Shown: positions 33,988-42,622, counted from the stretch's first letter. The stretch: 64,000 nt of DNA from an uncultured Oscillospiraceae bacterium (GCA_947589545.1 CANQBA010000008.1:27938-91937), one strand, 5' to 3'. Notes: generated by a model not told the origin, from the sequence alone. Program-made: numbers and translations.

Positions 33988-35490
33988 TCACGGCTCTGCC
34001 AGGAAAGCGTCCAACTGACGCTGTTTTTCGGCGATGACCGTATCTATCCCCGCCTCCTTCAGCGCGGATATAAACGCCGGATAGACCGCGTCTGTGTCCA
34101 CGCATCCGCTCTCCAGTACCGGCAGATAGCGGTTCAAAACCTGCTGAATCAGCTCCCGCTCCGTGGTGACTGCAGAGGTGTCGAAGGAAAACTCTGCGTA
34201 TTCCATTCCCATAGGGACTGCCTCATCGCTGTACTCCTCCTGCTCCCGCCGGTATTCGGGCGTACCCATAAAGTAACGCAGGGCCTGGTTCCCGTAAAGG
34301 CCCAGGGAGTTGACGAAATCAAGATCGGTCATGGTCTTCCCTTCCGGGTAGGCGATGAGGCCGGCAGCTTCATCAAGAAAAACGTAGTTCTCCCCCTCGG
34401 TTCCCCAGGCAAACAAATTTACGATCCGGGCGTCCGTATACATCATGTCTAAAAACCGCATGGCCGCCTCCGGCTCCCCGGCGGTACTGGGAATCACCCA
34501 ACGGATGCCGGTTCGGGAGTTGTTGGGTCCGTAACCGATGGGGCCCGTCCTGAGGCAGACGACCTCCTCCCCCAACGCCTCGTCGGAGAACATCCCCGGC
34601 GTACTGGCAAGGGGAATACTGAGTATGGCTCCGCTTTTCAAGAGTCCCGCGGTTTCCAAATTTGCGTATCCCGCGTCGGGGCGGATATACCCCGCCTGAT
34701 ACCAGCGCCGCATCCAGGAGAGGAACGTCCTGTATTGCGCCGTCTCATAAAAATCCACCAGTGTTCTCCCGTCCTCCGAGAGTACCCCGGAGTTTACGGA
34801 GTCACTGACGGCCTGAAGCGGTGGATTGGAACAGATATATCCCATAGAGGAGAAGCCCCGCCCCGCGGTGACCTGCCCAAAGGGATATGCACCCGGGTAG
34901 AGTTCCTTCAGCCTTGCAAAGAGGGCGTCCAGCTCCTCCATGGTGTAGATCCGCTCCGGGTCAAAGGCGACGCCCGCCTCACGCAGATAGCGGGCGGGTA
35001 TCCAAAGACCGCTGCCACTGCCGTGGAACTCTTGAACCACATTGAGCCCATAGAGCTTCCCGCCTATAACCGCCCCGCCTGTCACGTCCGCTCCGGCGTC
35101 CTGAAGGGTCTCGATTCCCTCCCCATATTGCTCCATAAGCTCATCCAGGGGCATAAGGTAACCGCCAGACACATAGACGGAGATGTCCAGATAGTTGAGA
35201 ACCATCAAATCGACCCGCTCCCCCTGACTGAGCCACACCGGGTATTCCGAGGCCGCGCGCACCGCGTCAACCGTCCGAAAGCGCACCCGGAACCCCTCCT
35301 CGGGGACGGTGATCTCATTGATGGCGGCCTCCACCCTGGAAAGGCCCTCAAGCATTTGTGTTCCCATAGTCTGGAAGGTCATGACCACAGTCGGAAGGTC
35401 ATGTTCCTCCCCGCCGTCGCCGGAGACACAGCCGGAGGCGGAGACGATCAGAGCGGCGCACAGCGCGGCCGTCCATAATTTTTTTGCCGT
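33988..35490 (-). CDS. Extracellular solute-binding lipoprotein (DUF3502-like), abnormal start codon
   Basis: A sugar ABC-transporter binding protein. From the first usual start (GTG 35388) 466 residues are readable, with DUF3502-type features (FYETAQYRTFLSWMRRWY, a C-terminal AFISALKEAGIDTVIAEKQ). That start would remove the signal peptide. The same frame continues upstream and encodes AKKLWTAALCAALIVSASG followed by Cys, a clear lipoprotein signal, without any ATG, GTG or TTG. An ACG at 35488-35490 is correctly spaced behind GGGAGGGAGAAGAT and would give (M)AKKLW. I annotate from that ACG: 500 residues. Whether it is translated from ACG, or the start codon is mutated or misread, is open. 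It follows the YesM/YesN genes, suggesting a ligand-sensing partner. Confidence 0.7.
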   Translation of the reverse strand, partial: TAKKLWTAALCAALIVSASGCVSGDGGEEHDLPTVVMTFQTMGTQMLEGLSRVEAAINEITVPEEGFRVRFRTVDAVRAASEYPVWLSQGERVDLMVLNYLDISVYVSGGYLMPLDELMEQYGEGIETLQDAGADVTGGAVIGGKLYGLNVVQEFHGSGSGLWIPARYLREAGVAFDPERIYTMEELDALFARLKELYPGAYPFGQVTAGRGFSSMGYICSNPPLQAVSDSVNSGVLSEDGRTLVDFYETAQYRTFLSWMRRWYQAGYIRPDAGYANLETAGLLKSGAILSIPLASTPGMFSDEALGEEVVCLRTGPIGYGPNNSRTGIRWVIPSTAGEPEAAMRFLDMMYTDARIVNLFAWGTEGENYVFLDEAAGLIAYPEGKTMTDLDFVNSLGLYGNQALRYFMGTPEYRREQEEYSDEAVPMGMEYAEFSFDTSAVTTERELIQQVLNRYLPVLESGCVDTDAVYPAFISALKEAGIDTVIAEKQRQLDAFLAEP

Positions 35491-35534
35491 ATCTTCTCCC
35501 TCCCTTACGAAAAAGTCCGCGCCGTTTCCGGCGG

Positions 35535-36302
35535 TTATTTTGTATGGTTCTTTTGATAGTCCCTGGGCGTCATGCCGTAGACCTTCTTAAACTGCTCGCT
35601 GAAGTAGGAATAGTTGGAGTAGCCCACGCTCCCGGATACGGCGGCGATGCTCATGGAGCCCTCCTTCAAAAGCTCACCCGCGAGAGCCATCCGGCGCTCC
35701 AGGATCATGTCCGGGATGCTCTTGCCGTACTTCTTTTTAAAGACCCGCGTCAGGTGATCCGGGCTTACAAAGGCCAGGGCGGAGAGTTGTTTTACGGACA
35801 GCTCCTCGTCCAGGTGGGAGGCGATATAGTCCATGACGATGCCGGCGGCGTCCGCGCCGGAGCGGTTTTTCTGGGCCACGGAGTCCACATACTGCCTGCC
35901 CAGGTTTTCCATCTTCGTCCGATGGCTGCGCTCCTCGGCGGCGGCCGCGGCGTTTTTCAAAATGCCCGTCAGCACGTCGTACCGAACGGGCTTGAGCACA
36001 TAGTCAAGGCAATTGAGGCTCACCGCCTGACGGGCAAAGTCGAACTCGTCGTGGCAGGAGAGGATCACGCACTGGGTTCCGGGGCTGTGTTGGTTCACAT
36101 AATTCACCAGCTCCAGACCGCTTCCGTCCGGCATCTCGATGTCGCACAAAAGCACGTCGATGAAGCTGCCCTGGAACGCCTCGATGGCCTGGGTGTAGCT
36201 GTACGCCTTGAGAACGGCATCAAAGCTCAGCTCCTCCCAGTTGACGCCGTCCATGATCCCCTGTACCGCAAACATCTCGTCGTCTACGATCAACAGCTTC
36301 AA
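35535..36302 (-). CDS. YesN-type response regulator with AraC HTH
   Basis: A 255-residue protein: receiver domain (LLIVDDEMFAVQG, phospho-acceptor Asp54 in LLCDIEMPDGSG, signature Lys in DYVLKPVRYD), a linker, then a C-terminal AraC/XylS double HTH (LSVKQLSALAFVSPDHLTRV and SIAAVSGSVGYSNYSYFSEQ). It is phosphorylated by the histidine kinase whose gene overlaps its start (ATGA). AraC-type domains bind direct repeats about 21 bp apart, and such repeats precede this locus's operons, so it is the prime candidate regulator. Confidence 0.92.
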   Translation of the reverse strand: MKLLIVDDEMFAVQGIMDGVNWEELSFDAVLKAYSYTQAIEAFQGSFIDVLLCDIEMPDGSGLELVNYVNQHSPGTQCVILSCHDEFDFARQAVSLNCLDYVLKPVRYDVLTGILKNAAAAAEERSHRTKMENLGRQYVDSVAQKNRSGADAAGIVMDYIASHLDEELSVKQLSALAFVSPDHLTRVFKKKYGKSIPDMILERRMALAGELLKEGSMSIAAVSGSVGYSNYSYFSEQFKKVYGMTPRDYQKNHTK

Positions 36303-37996
36303 CTCTCCTCCGCCTCCTTAAACGGTATTTTCAAAATCATACTTGTCCCCTGCTCCGGAGCGCTGACGATCTCAAAGCTGGCCTTTTCCCCGTAGAAAAG
36401 CTCCACACGGCGCATACTGTTCCAGATGCCGATGTGCCTGTTCCCGGCGGGATCCACGTAGGGCTCGCCCTTTTGCAGCTTTTCCAAAATCTCCGGTTCG
36501 ATGCCGTTGCCGCTGTCGCTGACGGCGATCAGCATCCGATCTCCCTCCCGCTTGATATCCATCAGGATCTCCACGGTCTTGCCGGGAGAGAGCGCGTGCT
36601 TCATGGAGTTTTCCACAAAATTTTCGATAAGCAGCGGCGGGATCAGCGCCCTCTCGCAGGGCGGTTGTACCTTGCTGGCGTAATGGAAGGCCCCGGGGTG
36701 ACGGATAGACTGTATCTCCACATAGCTGCGGATAAACTCGATCTCCTGGCTCACGGGGACGAAGTCGTCGTTTTTTCGTAAAACGTACCGAAAATACTTC
36801 ACTAAAAGATACGTATAGTCCTGGATGCGCTGATAGTCCTTTGACTGTGCCAGGGCAAAGATCAGATTGTAGGAGTTCAGGAGCATATGGGGATTGACCT
36901 GGAGGCGCAGATTGTCAAGCTCTGTACGGACAAGCTGTACCTCCCGCTCATGGGCCTGCTTTCGTGCCTCGGCGCTCTGGTCAAAGGACTCGAAGAGCAT
37001 CAGCATCTCGTCGCTGTACCGTAAATTTCGCTCCTCGATGCGGTAGTCCTCGTTGCCGTCCCGCAGCTCATGGAAGGCATGGGTCAGCTTGTCCACGGGC
37101 TGGAGCACCTCGATTCGCAGAACTCTGTGGATCAGCGGAAGAAGCGCCAGGCACCCCAGGGACAGTATCAGCAAAATCCACTCGATGAGCGGTACGGTTT
37201 TGAAGATATTAAACCTGCTGTATCTGGTACATACAGCAAGCTCGGTGCGTTCCGAATACCAGGTAACGGCCTTTTCCCGTATGCTTCCTTGGGTCAAGCT
37301 TTCAAATTCCCTGTTGACACGCTCCGTCGATCCGTCGCCGTGGAGGATGCAAACTCCCTTTGAGCCCTTTATATACACCGATCCCCGGTCATCCCAGGAA
37401 TCCCGGACGGCCTCATAAACGCACTCCGTGGCGTCGATCAAAAAGCCGATCCTACAGTCCCGATACACGTAAGTCCTGCATATGTAGTCCCGCCCGCCGA
37501 GGGAGCGCGCCTCAAAGCTCACGGCCTCTGACCCGGCGGCAAAGCTCTCCACCAGGGCCGTCATCCGCTCCCGGTCACTGATCTCCAGGGCCTCGCCGTA
37601 ATACTTGACATATGCGCTGCCCGATCCGCTGTCATAGAGGTACACGAATCCCGGAAGCTCCAGATGGGAGTACCAGCGGCCCAGATCACCGATCATGTCG
37701 TAGGGCGTCATGGGGTCAGAGAAGCCGGAGGCAGAGCTCAATTCGGTGAGATACCGCTGGGTGAACTCGTCGGCGTAATTTTCCACCATGGCGGCGTCCC
37801 GCTCCACCTTCTCCAGGCTCAGAGACAGAAGGTGCAGCACCCGCTCCCCAGACTGCTGGGAAACGCGCGCCAGCACCGTGACGGAAAGCGTTATCAGGGA
37901 TACGGAAACAGGCAGAAACACCACCAAAATCAGCGTCATGATCCTGGGGCGGAGATTGCGCTTCAATTTATAGATAAAATCCCTGAGCTTGTCCAA
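36299..37996 (-). CDS. YesM-type sensor histidine kinase
   Basis: A 565-residue membrane sensor. A first transmembrane helix lies at about residues 20-44 (IMTLILVVFLPVSVSLITL), a large extracytoplasmic sensor follows, then a second helix (WILLILSLGCLALLPLIHRV), a HAMP-like linker, the His_kinase block with the His in QVNPHMLLNSYNL, and an ATPase domain (NFVENSMKHAL, SDSGNGIEP, HIGIWNSMRRVELFY). It probably senses an imported or extracellular sugar, perhaps with the neighbouring binding lipoprotein, and phosphorylates the YesN regulator. Confidence 0.92.
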   Translation of the reverse strand: MDKLRDFIYKLKRNLRPRIMTLILVVFLPVSVSLITLSVTVLARVSQQSGERVLHLLSLSLEKVERDAAMVENYADEFTQRYLTELSSASGFSDPMTPYDMIGDLGRWYSHLELPGFVYLYDSGSGSAYVKYYGEALEISDRERMTALVESFAAGSEAVSFEARSLGGRDYICRTYVYRDCRIGFLIDATECVYEAVRDSWDDRGSVYIKGSKGVCILHGDGSTERVNREFESLTQGSIREKAVTWYSERTELAVCTRYSRFNIFKTVPLIEWILLILSLGCLALLPLIHRVLRIEVLQPVDKLTHAFHELRDGNEDYRIEERNLRYSDEMLMLFESFDQSAEARKQAHEREVQLVRTELDNLRLQVNPHMLLNSYNLIFALAQSKDYQRIQDYTYLLVKYFRYVLRKNDDFVPVSQEIEFIRSYVEIQSIRHPGAFHYASKVQPPCERALIPPLLIENFVENSMKHALSPGKTVEILMDIKREGDRMLIAVSDSGNGIEPEILEKLQKGEPYVDPAGNRHIGIWNSMRRVELFYGEKASFEIVSAPEQGTSMILKIPFKEAEES

Positions 37997-38034
37997 CCGA
38001 TCCCCTCCCCCAATTTTTCGCGATTATTAATGTC

Positions 38035-38040
38035 ATTATA
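38035..38040 (-). promoter_or_regulatory. -10 box of the yesMN promoter
   Basis: Minus-strand TATAAT lies 38 bp before the YesM start codon, just past the hairpin that ends the permease genes. No good -35 is present and the shared operator is absent, so the two-component genes may have a separate low-level promoter. Confidence 0.5.
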
Positions 38041-38048
38041 GCATAAGA

Positions 38049-38096
38049 GAGAAAGAATTCCCACAATTTTGTGAGAATTCTTTCTCCGTTTTTTTT
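38049..38096. terminator. Strong hairpin between the permease and YesM genes
   Basis: Stem GAGAAAGAATTC (38049-38060) with GAATTCTTTCTC (38075-38086), extended inward by CACAA/TTGTG. On the plus strand it is followed by a T8 run; on the minus strand, the direction of the flanking genes, by TCTTATGC. It probably ends the transporter transcript and would also stop antisense plus-strand transcription. Confidence 0.75.
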
Positions 38097-38104
38097 GAAG
38101 TTTT

Positions 38105-39019
38105 TCAGCCCTTGATGCCGCCAGCGATAACGCCCTTTTCCAGCTTATCCTGGAAGAAGGGGAAGGCGATGACGATGGGGGCCGTGGCCGCCACAATGAC
38201 GGCGAACTGGATAAGGTAGCGGGAGTAGTTGGGATTTGCGGAATTGAGGAAGTTGGCGTTGTCCGCCGTGATCTGCTGGATCCACAGCTGGAGAGGCCAC
38301 AAGCTCTTCTTGTTGGGGACGTAGATGGAGGCGGGCAGCCAGGAGTTCCACTGGGCCACCACGGAGTTGAGGATGATAACGTAACCCAGATTCATCGCCT
38401 GGGGCAAAGCCACCTGGAACATGGTTCGCCAGTGTCCCGCGCCGTCGATGGTGGCCGCCTCGTACATCTCACGGGGTACTCCGTTGAAGGAGTTCATCAT
38501 CATGATCATGAACATGGCGTTGGTGCATCCGGGGACGATCAGCGCCCAAGGGGTACCGACCCACCCCAACGACTTGACAACCATGTAGGTGGGAACCATA
38601 CCGCCGGAGAAAAGCATGGTGAACATGATGAGCATGGTGACGATGGGCTTGAGCTTCGACTGCCGGGATAGGGCGTAGCCGGTGACGGTGGCCAGCAAAA
38701 AGCCCAGGCCCGTGGAGCCCACGGTGTAAACGATGGAATTGGTGAAGCCCCGGATCACGCTGGCGTTTTTGAAAATGAGCTTGAAGCCGTCCAAAGTGAA
38801 GCCGCCCACGGGCAGGATCACCAGCCCCTCATGGGCCAGGAGCGTCTTTCCGTCGGACACGGAGGACATAAGCACGTGCCACATAGGGATAACGGAGCAG
38901 AAGGCCACAAGAGCGCACAGGGTATAGACGATCACGTCCACGATCCGATCCCCCACGGTAGGGGTCTCTACCATGTGGCTCTCCCATTCCTCGGATCTCT
39001 TCTTTTTTCTCAGTGCCAT
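38105..39019 (-). CDS. Carbohydrate ABC transporter permease (LplC/YtcP type)
   Basis: A 304-residue inner-membrane permease with about six transmembrane helices (first near VYTLCALVAFCSVIPMWHVL). The EAA loop that contacts the ATPase reads YEAATIDGAGHWRTMFQVAL. It is the third gene of the transporter set, 17 bases after the partner permease. Together they import oligosaccharides. No ATP-binding subunit gene is in the window, as is usual for this family, which shares an MsmX-type ATPase encoded elsewhere. Confidence 0.93.
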   Translation of the reverse strand: MALRKKKRSEEWESHMVETPTVGDRIVDVIVYTLCALVAFCSVIPMWHVLMSSVSDGKTLLAHEGLVILPVGGFTLDGFKLIFKNASVIRGFTNSIVYTVGSTGLGFLLATVTGYALSRQSKLKPIVTMLIMFTMLFSGGMVPTYMVVKSLGWVGTPWALIVPGCTNAMFMIMMMNSFNGVPREMYEAATIDGAGHWRTMFQVALPQAMNLGYVIILNSVVAQWNSWLPASIYVPNKKSLWPLQLWIQQITADNANFLNSANPNYSRYLIQFAVIVAATAPIVIAFPFFQDKLEKGVIAGGIKG

Positions 39020-39036
39020 TTCAATACCTCCTCGTA

Positions 39037-40011
39037 TCAGAACAAAGACGTGCTGCTGAGCTTGCGACTCAGGGAGTTGGAGAGGATCAGCAGGGCAGTA
39101 CCCACAACACTCTGGAAGAGGCCGGAGGCCGCGGACAGTGAGTAGTTGGTGGTGCCGCCGCCGAAGGCCATTCGGTAGGTGTAGGTATACACCGTGTCAG
39201 CCACGTTGTAGGTGGAGGGCATGTACAGCAGAAGGATGCTGTCAAAACCTGTGGAGAAGCTCAGGCCCACGTTGAGCACCAGCATCATGATGATCATGGG
39301 CATGATGTTGGGCAGGGTAATCTTGAAAAGTCTCTGGAGGCGTGTTGCGCCGTCGATAGCCGCCGCCTCATGCAGGTCGCCGGAAACCTGGCTGATGGCA
39401 GCCACGTACATGATGGAACCCCAGCCTACGGACTGCCAGACGCCCATCAAGAGGTAGATGATCCAGAATACAGGTATCTTGTTATTGGCAAGCCAGTTTT
39501 GATTCTCCAGTCCGAACTTGGAGAGCAGGAGCGTCAAAGGACCGTCCTTTGCCAGAAACTGCATCACCAGGGAAGCCACGACCACCGCCGCCACGAAGTT
39601 GGGAAGGTAGGAGAAGGTCTGCACCGTCCTTTTGAAGCCCTTGTGATGGAGAAGGCTCAGCAGGAAAGCAAAGATGATTGACGGGAAGAAACCGATGGTG
39701 CATTTGATCAAGGCGATGCAGACGGTGTTGCGCAGGGCCGTCATGAACTGCTCGCCGGTAAAGAGGTCGATGAAATGCTTGAAACCCACCCAAGGGGAGC
39801 CGAAGTAGCCGTCGATGACGTTATAGTCCTCAAAGGCCATAATGATGCCGAACATGGGTATGTAGTGGAGCACGATCTCATAGACAAGAACCGGCACAAA
39901 CATGATGTATAAGGCCCAATTCTTCTTGAAATCGAATGCCCAGCTCTTCTTATACTTGGGGTCGCTCAGGCGTTCCGCCTTTGCCGCGTCTGCTGTTGAC
40001 ACTTGATTCAC
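39037..40011 (-). CDS. Carbohydrate ABC transporter permease (LplB type)
   Basis: A 324-residue permease with a cytoplasmic N-terminal tail of ~30 residues and six transmembrane helices (first LYIMFVPVLVYEIVLHYIP). The EAA loop is HEAAAIDGATRLQRLFKITL. It forms a heterodimer with the permease encoded next. The gap to the binding-protein gene holds a GC-rich hairpin (40035-40064), often used to keep binding protein in excess over permease. Confidence 0.93.
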   Translation of the reverse strand: MNQVSTADAAKAERLSDPKYKKSWAFDFKKNWALYIMFVPVLVYEIVLHYIPMFGIIMAFEDYNVIDGYFGSPWVGFKHFIDLFTGEQFMTALRNTVCIALIKCTIGFFPSIIFAFLLSLLHHKGFKRTVQTFSYLPNFVAAVVVASLVMQFLAKDGPLTLLLSKFGLENQNWLANNKIPVFWIIYLLMGVWQSVGWGSIMYVAAISQVSGDLHEAAAIDGATRLQRLFKITLPNIMPMIIMMLVLNVGLSFSTGFDSILLLYMPSTYNVADTVYTYTYRMAFGGGTTNYSLSAASGLFQSVVGTALLILSNSLSRKLSSTSLF

Positions 40012-40034
40012 CGCCTGTAATCAGATTTTTCGCC

Positions 40035-40064
40035 GCTCCCCGGCCCGCAGGGAGCCGGGGCAGC
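40035..40064 (-). other. Intercistronic GC-rich hairpin
   Basis: GCTCCCCGGC (40035-40044) pairs with GCCGGGGCAGC (40054-40064) with one bulged base. On the minus strand it is followed by GGCGAAAAATC, with no T-run, so it looks like a partial attenuator or RNA-stabilising 3-prime structure for the binding-protein message. Confidence 0.5.
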
Positions 40065-40102
40065 TGAGGAGGGAAAATGAAAAAGTGCGGATCTGAGCGG
40101 GA

Positions 40103-41866
40103 TTAGGCGAAGGGATACTGATCCACGTAGGGCTGATAGATGTCAATGGCCTTCTGATAGTTGTACTTCTGGAGGCTCTTGCACCAAACACCCCAGTCGT
40201 CATCGCTGGTGATGTCCTTCTCCCCGGTGATGAAGTTTACAGCATTGTTGGTCATGTACTCAAGCACTCGGGAGCGGACTTCATCACAGGCTTGGGAGTC
40301 CTCGGTACTCATCATATTGGTTGTGATGGTTCCCTGGAAGAAACCGGTATTTGGGTACTTGACCCATAGATCAAGTGACGACTGGAAGGTATCGGCAAGC
40401 CCCAAGTCCACATTCTCCACCAGCTGCAGTCCGGGGGCCTTGTTGAAACCACATGCCACGCCAAGTCCGCCACTGTCCTGGGCCAAGACGGGATCCTTCT
40501 CGTACTTGCCCTCGTCATTCACAAAGTAGCAGCCGTTTTCCATGCCGTAGTCGGCGTAGAAGGTGTTATCGCTAAACTCCGCAACCTGGTCGGCGTTGAG
40601 GCCCAGGGTCTTGATAAGGGCGCCCTCCTCGGTATAGAACTGGTCGAGATAGGCGCAAAGGGTATCCAGATCCTTGTCTTTGGCTGTGGGGGTAATGAGG
40701 ACGCCTCCGCTCACCAAGCTGCCGCCCATGACGCAGTCAGGGGCCTTGCCCTGGCAGTCCGCGTCGCCGTAGATGTCGTTGATAGGATAGGGGGCCGCCG
40801 CCACATAGATGCCCTCGGTGTAACCGCCGTCGTTCATGTCCATGCGGCCGCCCAGCTTGGACTGCTCACCGTTGAACATGCCCACCTTGCCCTGGCGGAC
40901 GGCAGTCTCATCAATTTGGTAGAAAGCGTCGCTGGTGCGCTGGTAGAAGTCCTGATCAAGCCAGCCCTTCTCATACCAGGTATGCATGCATTCCAGATAA
41001 GCGCGGAAGTATTTTTCGTCGCCGCCAAAGTGAACCTTGCCATTTTCATCCTGATACCAGACGTTGACACCGCCACCGAAGCAGGAAAGCAGTCCGCCGG
41101 ACCAGGTGAAGCCGGGATAGTAGAGACTCATGCAGTAGGAGTCGTCAATACCCTGATCTGCCATGGCTTTCTCAAAAATCTCGAACATCCACTCCCAGTC
41201 GGAAATGTAAATGGGATCCGGACCACCGGAGGGGAAGACCACATCATCAGTCCACGCATCCGGGTCATTCTCATCCGTAAAACCACCGGTGAATGCCGCA
41301 CCCGTCTGGGGATTTGTGCCGTATTTGACGATCCAATCCCGCCGATACTGGAAACCTTGGAACACATCCTCTGGCTTATCCAGGAAATTCTCCAGGCAGT
41401 AGTAATGCTCCACGCCGTCCACCATAAAGACCGCGTTTTTCAGGTATGTGTCATTGGAGTGAACCAGGGCAACATAGTTGGGCATATTCCGCTCCACGTA
41501 CTCGGTAATGTCCATCGCGTATCCCTTCTCCACCATGATGGGGGCGGGGTCGCATATGACCATGTCGATGAGGTCGGGCAGATCGCCGGACACCAGCATG
41601 GTGGAGTAGTTGTCGGCCTCCTTGCCGGGTGCCGGGGTCCAGAACTCCAGAGCCACCTTCTTGTCCTCGGGGCCGTAGGTCCTGGAGAGGGTGTACTGGA
41701 CGGCGGGGTTCTCCTGATAGTCCGTGTAGAAGTTGCTGTTGGCGCCGCTGTAGATCCACCAGCTAAAGGTGGTGTCATCGCCCGCGCCGGCGCCTCCGCC
41801 GCATCCGGCGAGAACGCCGACGAGCATAAGCCAGGCCAGAGTCAGTGCTGTGAGTCGCTTTTTCAT
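40103..41866 (-). CDS. Sugar ABC transporter substrate-binding lipoprotein
   Basis: A 587-residue lipoprotein of the LipO/LplA size class. The signal MKKRLTALTLAWLMLVGVL leads to an AGC lipobox followed by a Gly-rich linker (GGGAGAGDD). The mature part is a two-lobed binding fold (WWIYSGANSNFYTDY, DLPDLIDMVICDPAPIM). It heads the transporter genes and delivers oligosaccharide to the two permeases downstream. Its promoter carries operator C (41960-41991). An AGGAGGAAAAAC site marks the start. Confidence 0.92.
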   Translation of the reverse strand: MKKRLTALTLAWLMLVGVLAGCGGGAGAGDDTTFSWWIYSGANSNFYTDYQENPAVQYTLSRTYGPEDKKVALEFWTPAPGKEADNYSTMLVSGDLPDLIDMVICDPAPIMVEKGYAMDITEYVERNMPNYVALVHSNDTYLKNAVFMVDGVEHYYCLENFLDKPEDVFQGFQYRRDWIVKYGTNPQTGAAFTGGFTDENDPDAWTDDVVFPSGGPDPIYISDWEWMFEIFEKAMADQGIDDSYCMSLYYPGFTWSGGLLSCFGGGVNVWYQDENGKVHFGGDEKYFRAYLECMHTWYEKGWLDQDFYQRTSDAFYQIDETAVRQGKVGMFNGEQSKLGGRMDMNDGGYTEGIYVAAAPYPINDIYGDADCQGKAPDCVMGGSLVSGGVLITPTAKDKDLDTLCAYLDQFYTEEGALIKTLGLNADQVAEFSDNTFYADYGMENGCYFVNDEGKYEKDPVLAQDSGGLGVACGFNKAPGLQLVENVDLGLADTFQSSLDLWVKYPNTGFFQGTITTNMMSTEDSQACDEVRSRVLEYMTNNAVNFITGEKDITSDDDWGVWCKSLQKYNYQKAIDIYQPYVDQYPFA

Positions 41867-41928
41867 GTTTTTCCTCCTTATTGATGTGATGGTTGTATAA
41901 TTCCCGCGCGTGCTTTGTGGATAATGAT

Positions 41929-41934
41929 AATTTA
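41929..41934 (-). promoter_or_regulatory. -10 box of the transporter promoter
   Basis: Minus-strand TAAATT, exactly 27 nt from the GTCGGATTT of operator C. The -35 position (AATACA) is poor, as expected for an activated promoter. Confidence 0.6.
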
Positions 41935-41959
41935 CACCATTTTTGGCGGAATGTATTTT

Positions 41960-41991
41960 GTAAATCCGACAAAAACTATAAGAAATCCGAC
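41960..41991 (+). promoter_or_regulatory. Operator C in front of the transporter genes
   Basis: Plus-strand GTAAATCCGAC (41960-41970) and AGAAATCCGAC (41981-41991), 21-bp period, spacer AAAAACTATA. It matches operators A and B almost base for base. Only the minus-strand side has a gene start. Confidence 0.75.
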
Positions 41992-42019
41992 GTGATGGTA
42001 ATCTGCCGCATCTGCCTTC

Positions 42020-42622
42020 TCAGGATGGCCGCACACCGCGCTCGACCCAATCCTCCAGGGCGGTCAGAGTGCGCGGAAGGTCAACGGCCCCATCCTTCAG
42101 GGTGAGGCTGTCGCTTCCACCGGCATCAAAAAGGATGGCACCGGTACCCGGCATCATCAGCGCCGCGCCGTCCCATGCGGAGGAGTTCTCGATGCACGCA
42201 AGCGCCCTGTGGGCGCTCCCCTCCCCGCCGTAGACGTAGCCGTAGAACCGGCTAGGACCGTAGATCTCCTTTGCCTTCCGCCTTGCCATGTCCGCCGTGG
42301 CGGCGCTGGCCTTCCAGGGGCTCTCCCCCTCCTGAGTGCTCTCCACATACAGAGCGCCGCTGCGCAGAGCGAAGGCCGCCTCTCTCCCCACCGTCTCCCT
42401 CTGAGGAACAGGAGCAGGGGTCAGGCACTGGTGGAACCGGCGGGCGCACCTGTCCTTTTCAGGAAGCAGGAAACTGAACCGCACGCCCGTGCCGTCAAAT
42501 CCGCCCTGCATATACCGGTAGAGGATCCGGGTACCGTCTGGCAGGAAACGCTCCCGCCATTCATCCACATCGATGACGGGCCGTTGGAACATCGGATCGA
42601 GGCGGGGGTCGTATCTATTCAC
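42020..42622 (-). CDS. Truncated tannase-like alpha/beta hydrolase paralogue lacking the nucleophile
   Basis: A 200-residue protein related to the N-terminal ~200 residues of the 689-residue tannase-like protein at 45747: ILYRYMQGGFDGTGVRFSFL, FALRSGALYVES, PWKASAATA and ALACIENSSAWDGA all have counterparts there. The nucleophile elbow reads VYGGEGSAHRA where the full protein has VYGGSGGGYKT, so the catalytic Ser is replaced by Glu. The end (TALEDWVERGVRPS) resembles the normal C-terminus of the alpha/beta domain, so about 300 internal residues are missing. GTG 42622 is preferred: it follows GGGGGAG and overlaps the DUF624 stop. Probably not an esterase; regulatory, binding or decaying gene. 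Confidence 0.65.
   Translation of the reverse strand: MNRYDPRLDPMFQRPVIDVDEWRERFLPDGTRILYRYMQGGFDGTGVRFSFLLPEKDRCARRFHQCLTPAPVPQRETVGREAAFALRSGALYVESTQEGESPWKASAATADMARRKAKEIYGPSRFYGYVYGGEGSAHRALACIENSSAWDGAALMMPGTGAILFDAGGSDSLTLKDGAVDLPRTLTALEDWVERGVRPS

Noticed and set aside
35382..35388. GTG 35388 or ATG 35382 as start of the second binding protein
   Set aside because: Either would delete an obvious lipoprotein signal peptide encoded in the same frame just upstream.
40035..40064. Full terminator after the binding-protein gene
   Set aside because: No T-run follows on the minus strand, and the permease genes downstream lack another promoter, so it is better read as a partial attenuator or stabiliser.
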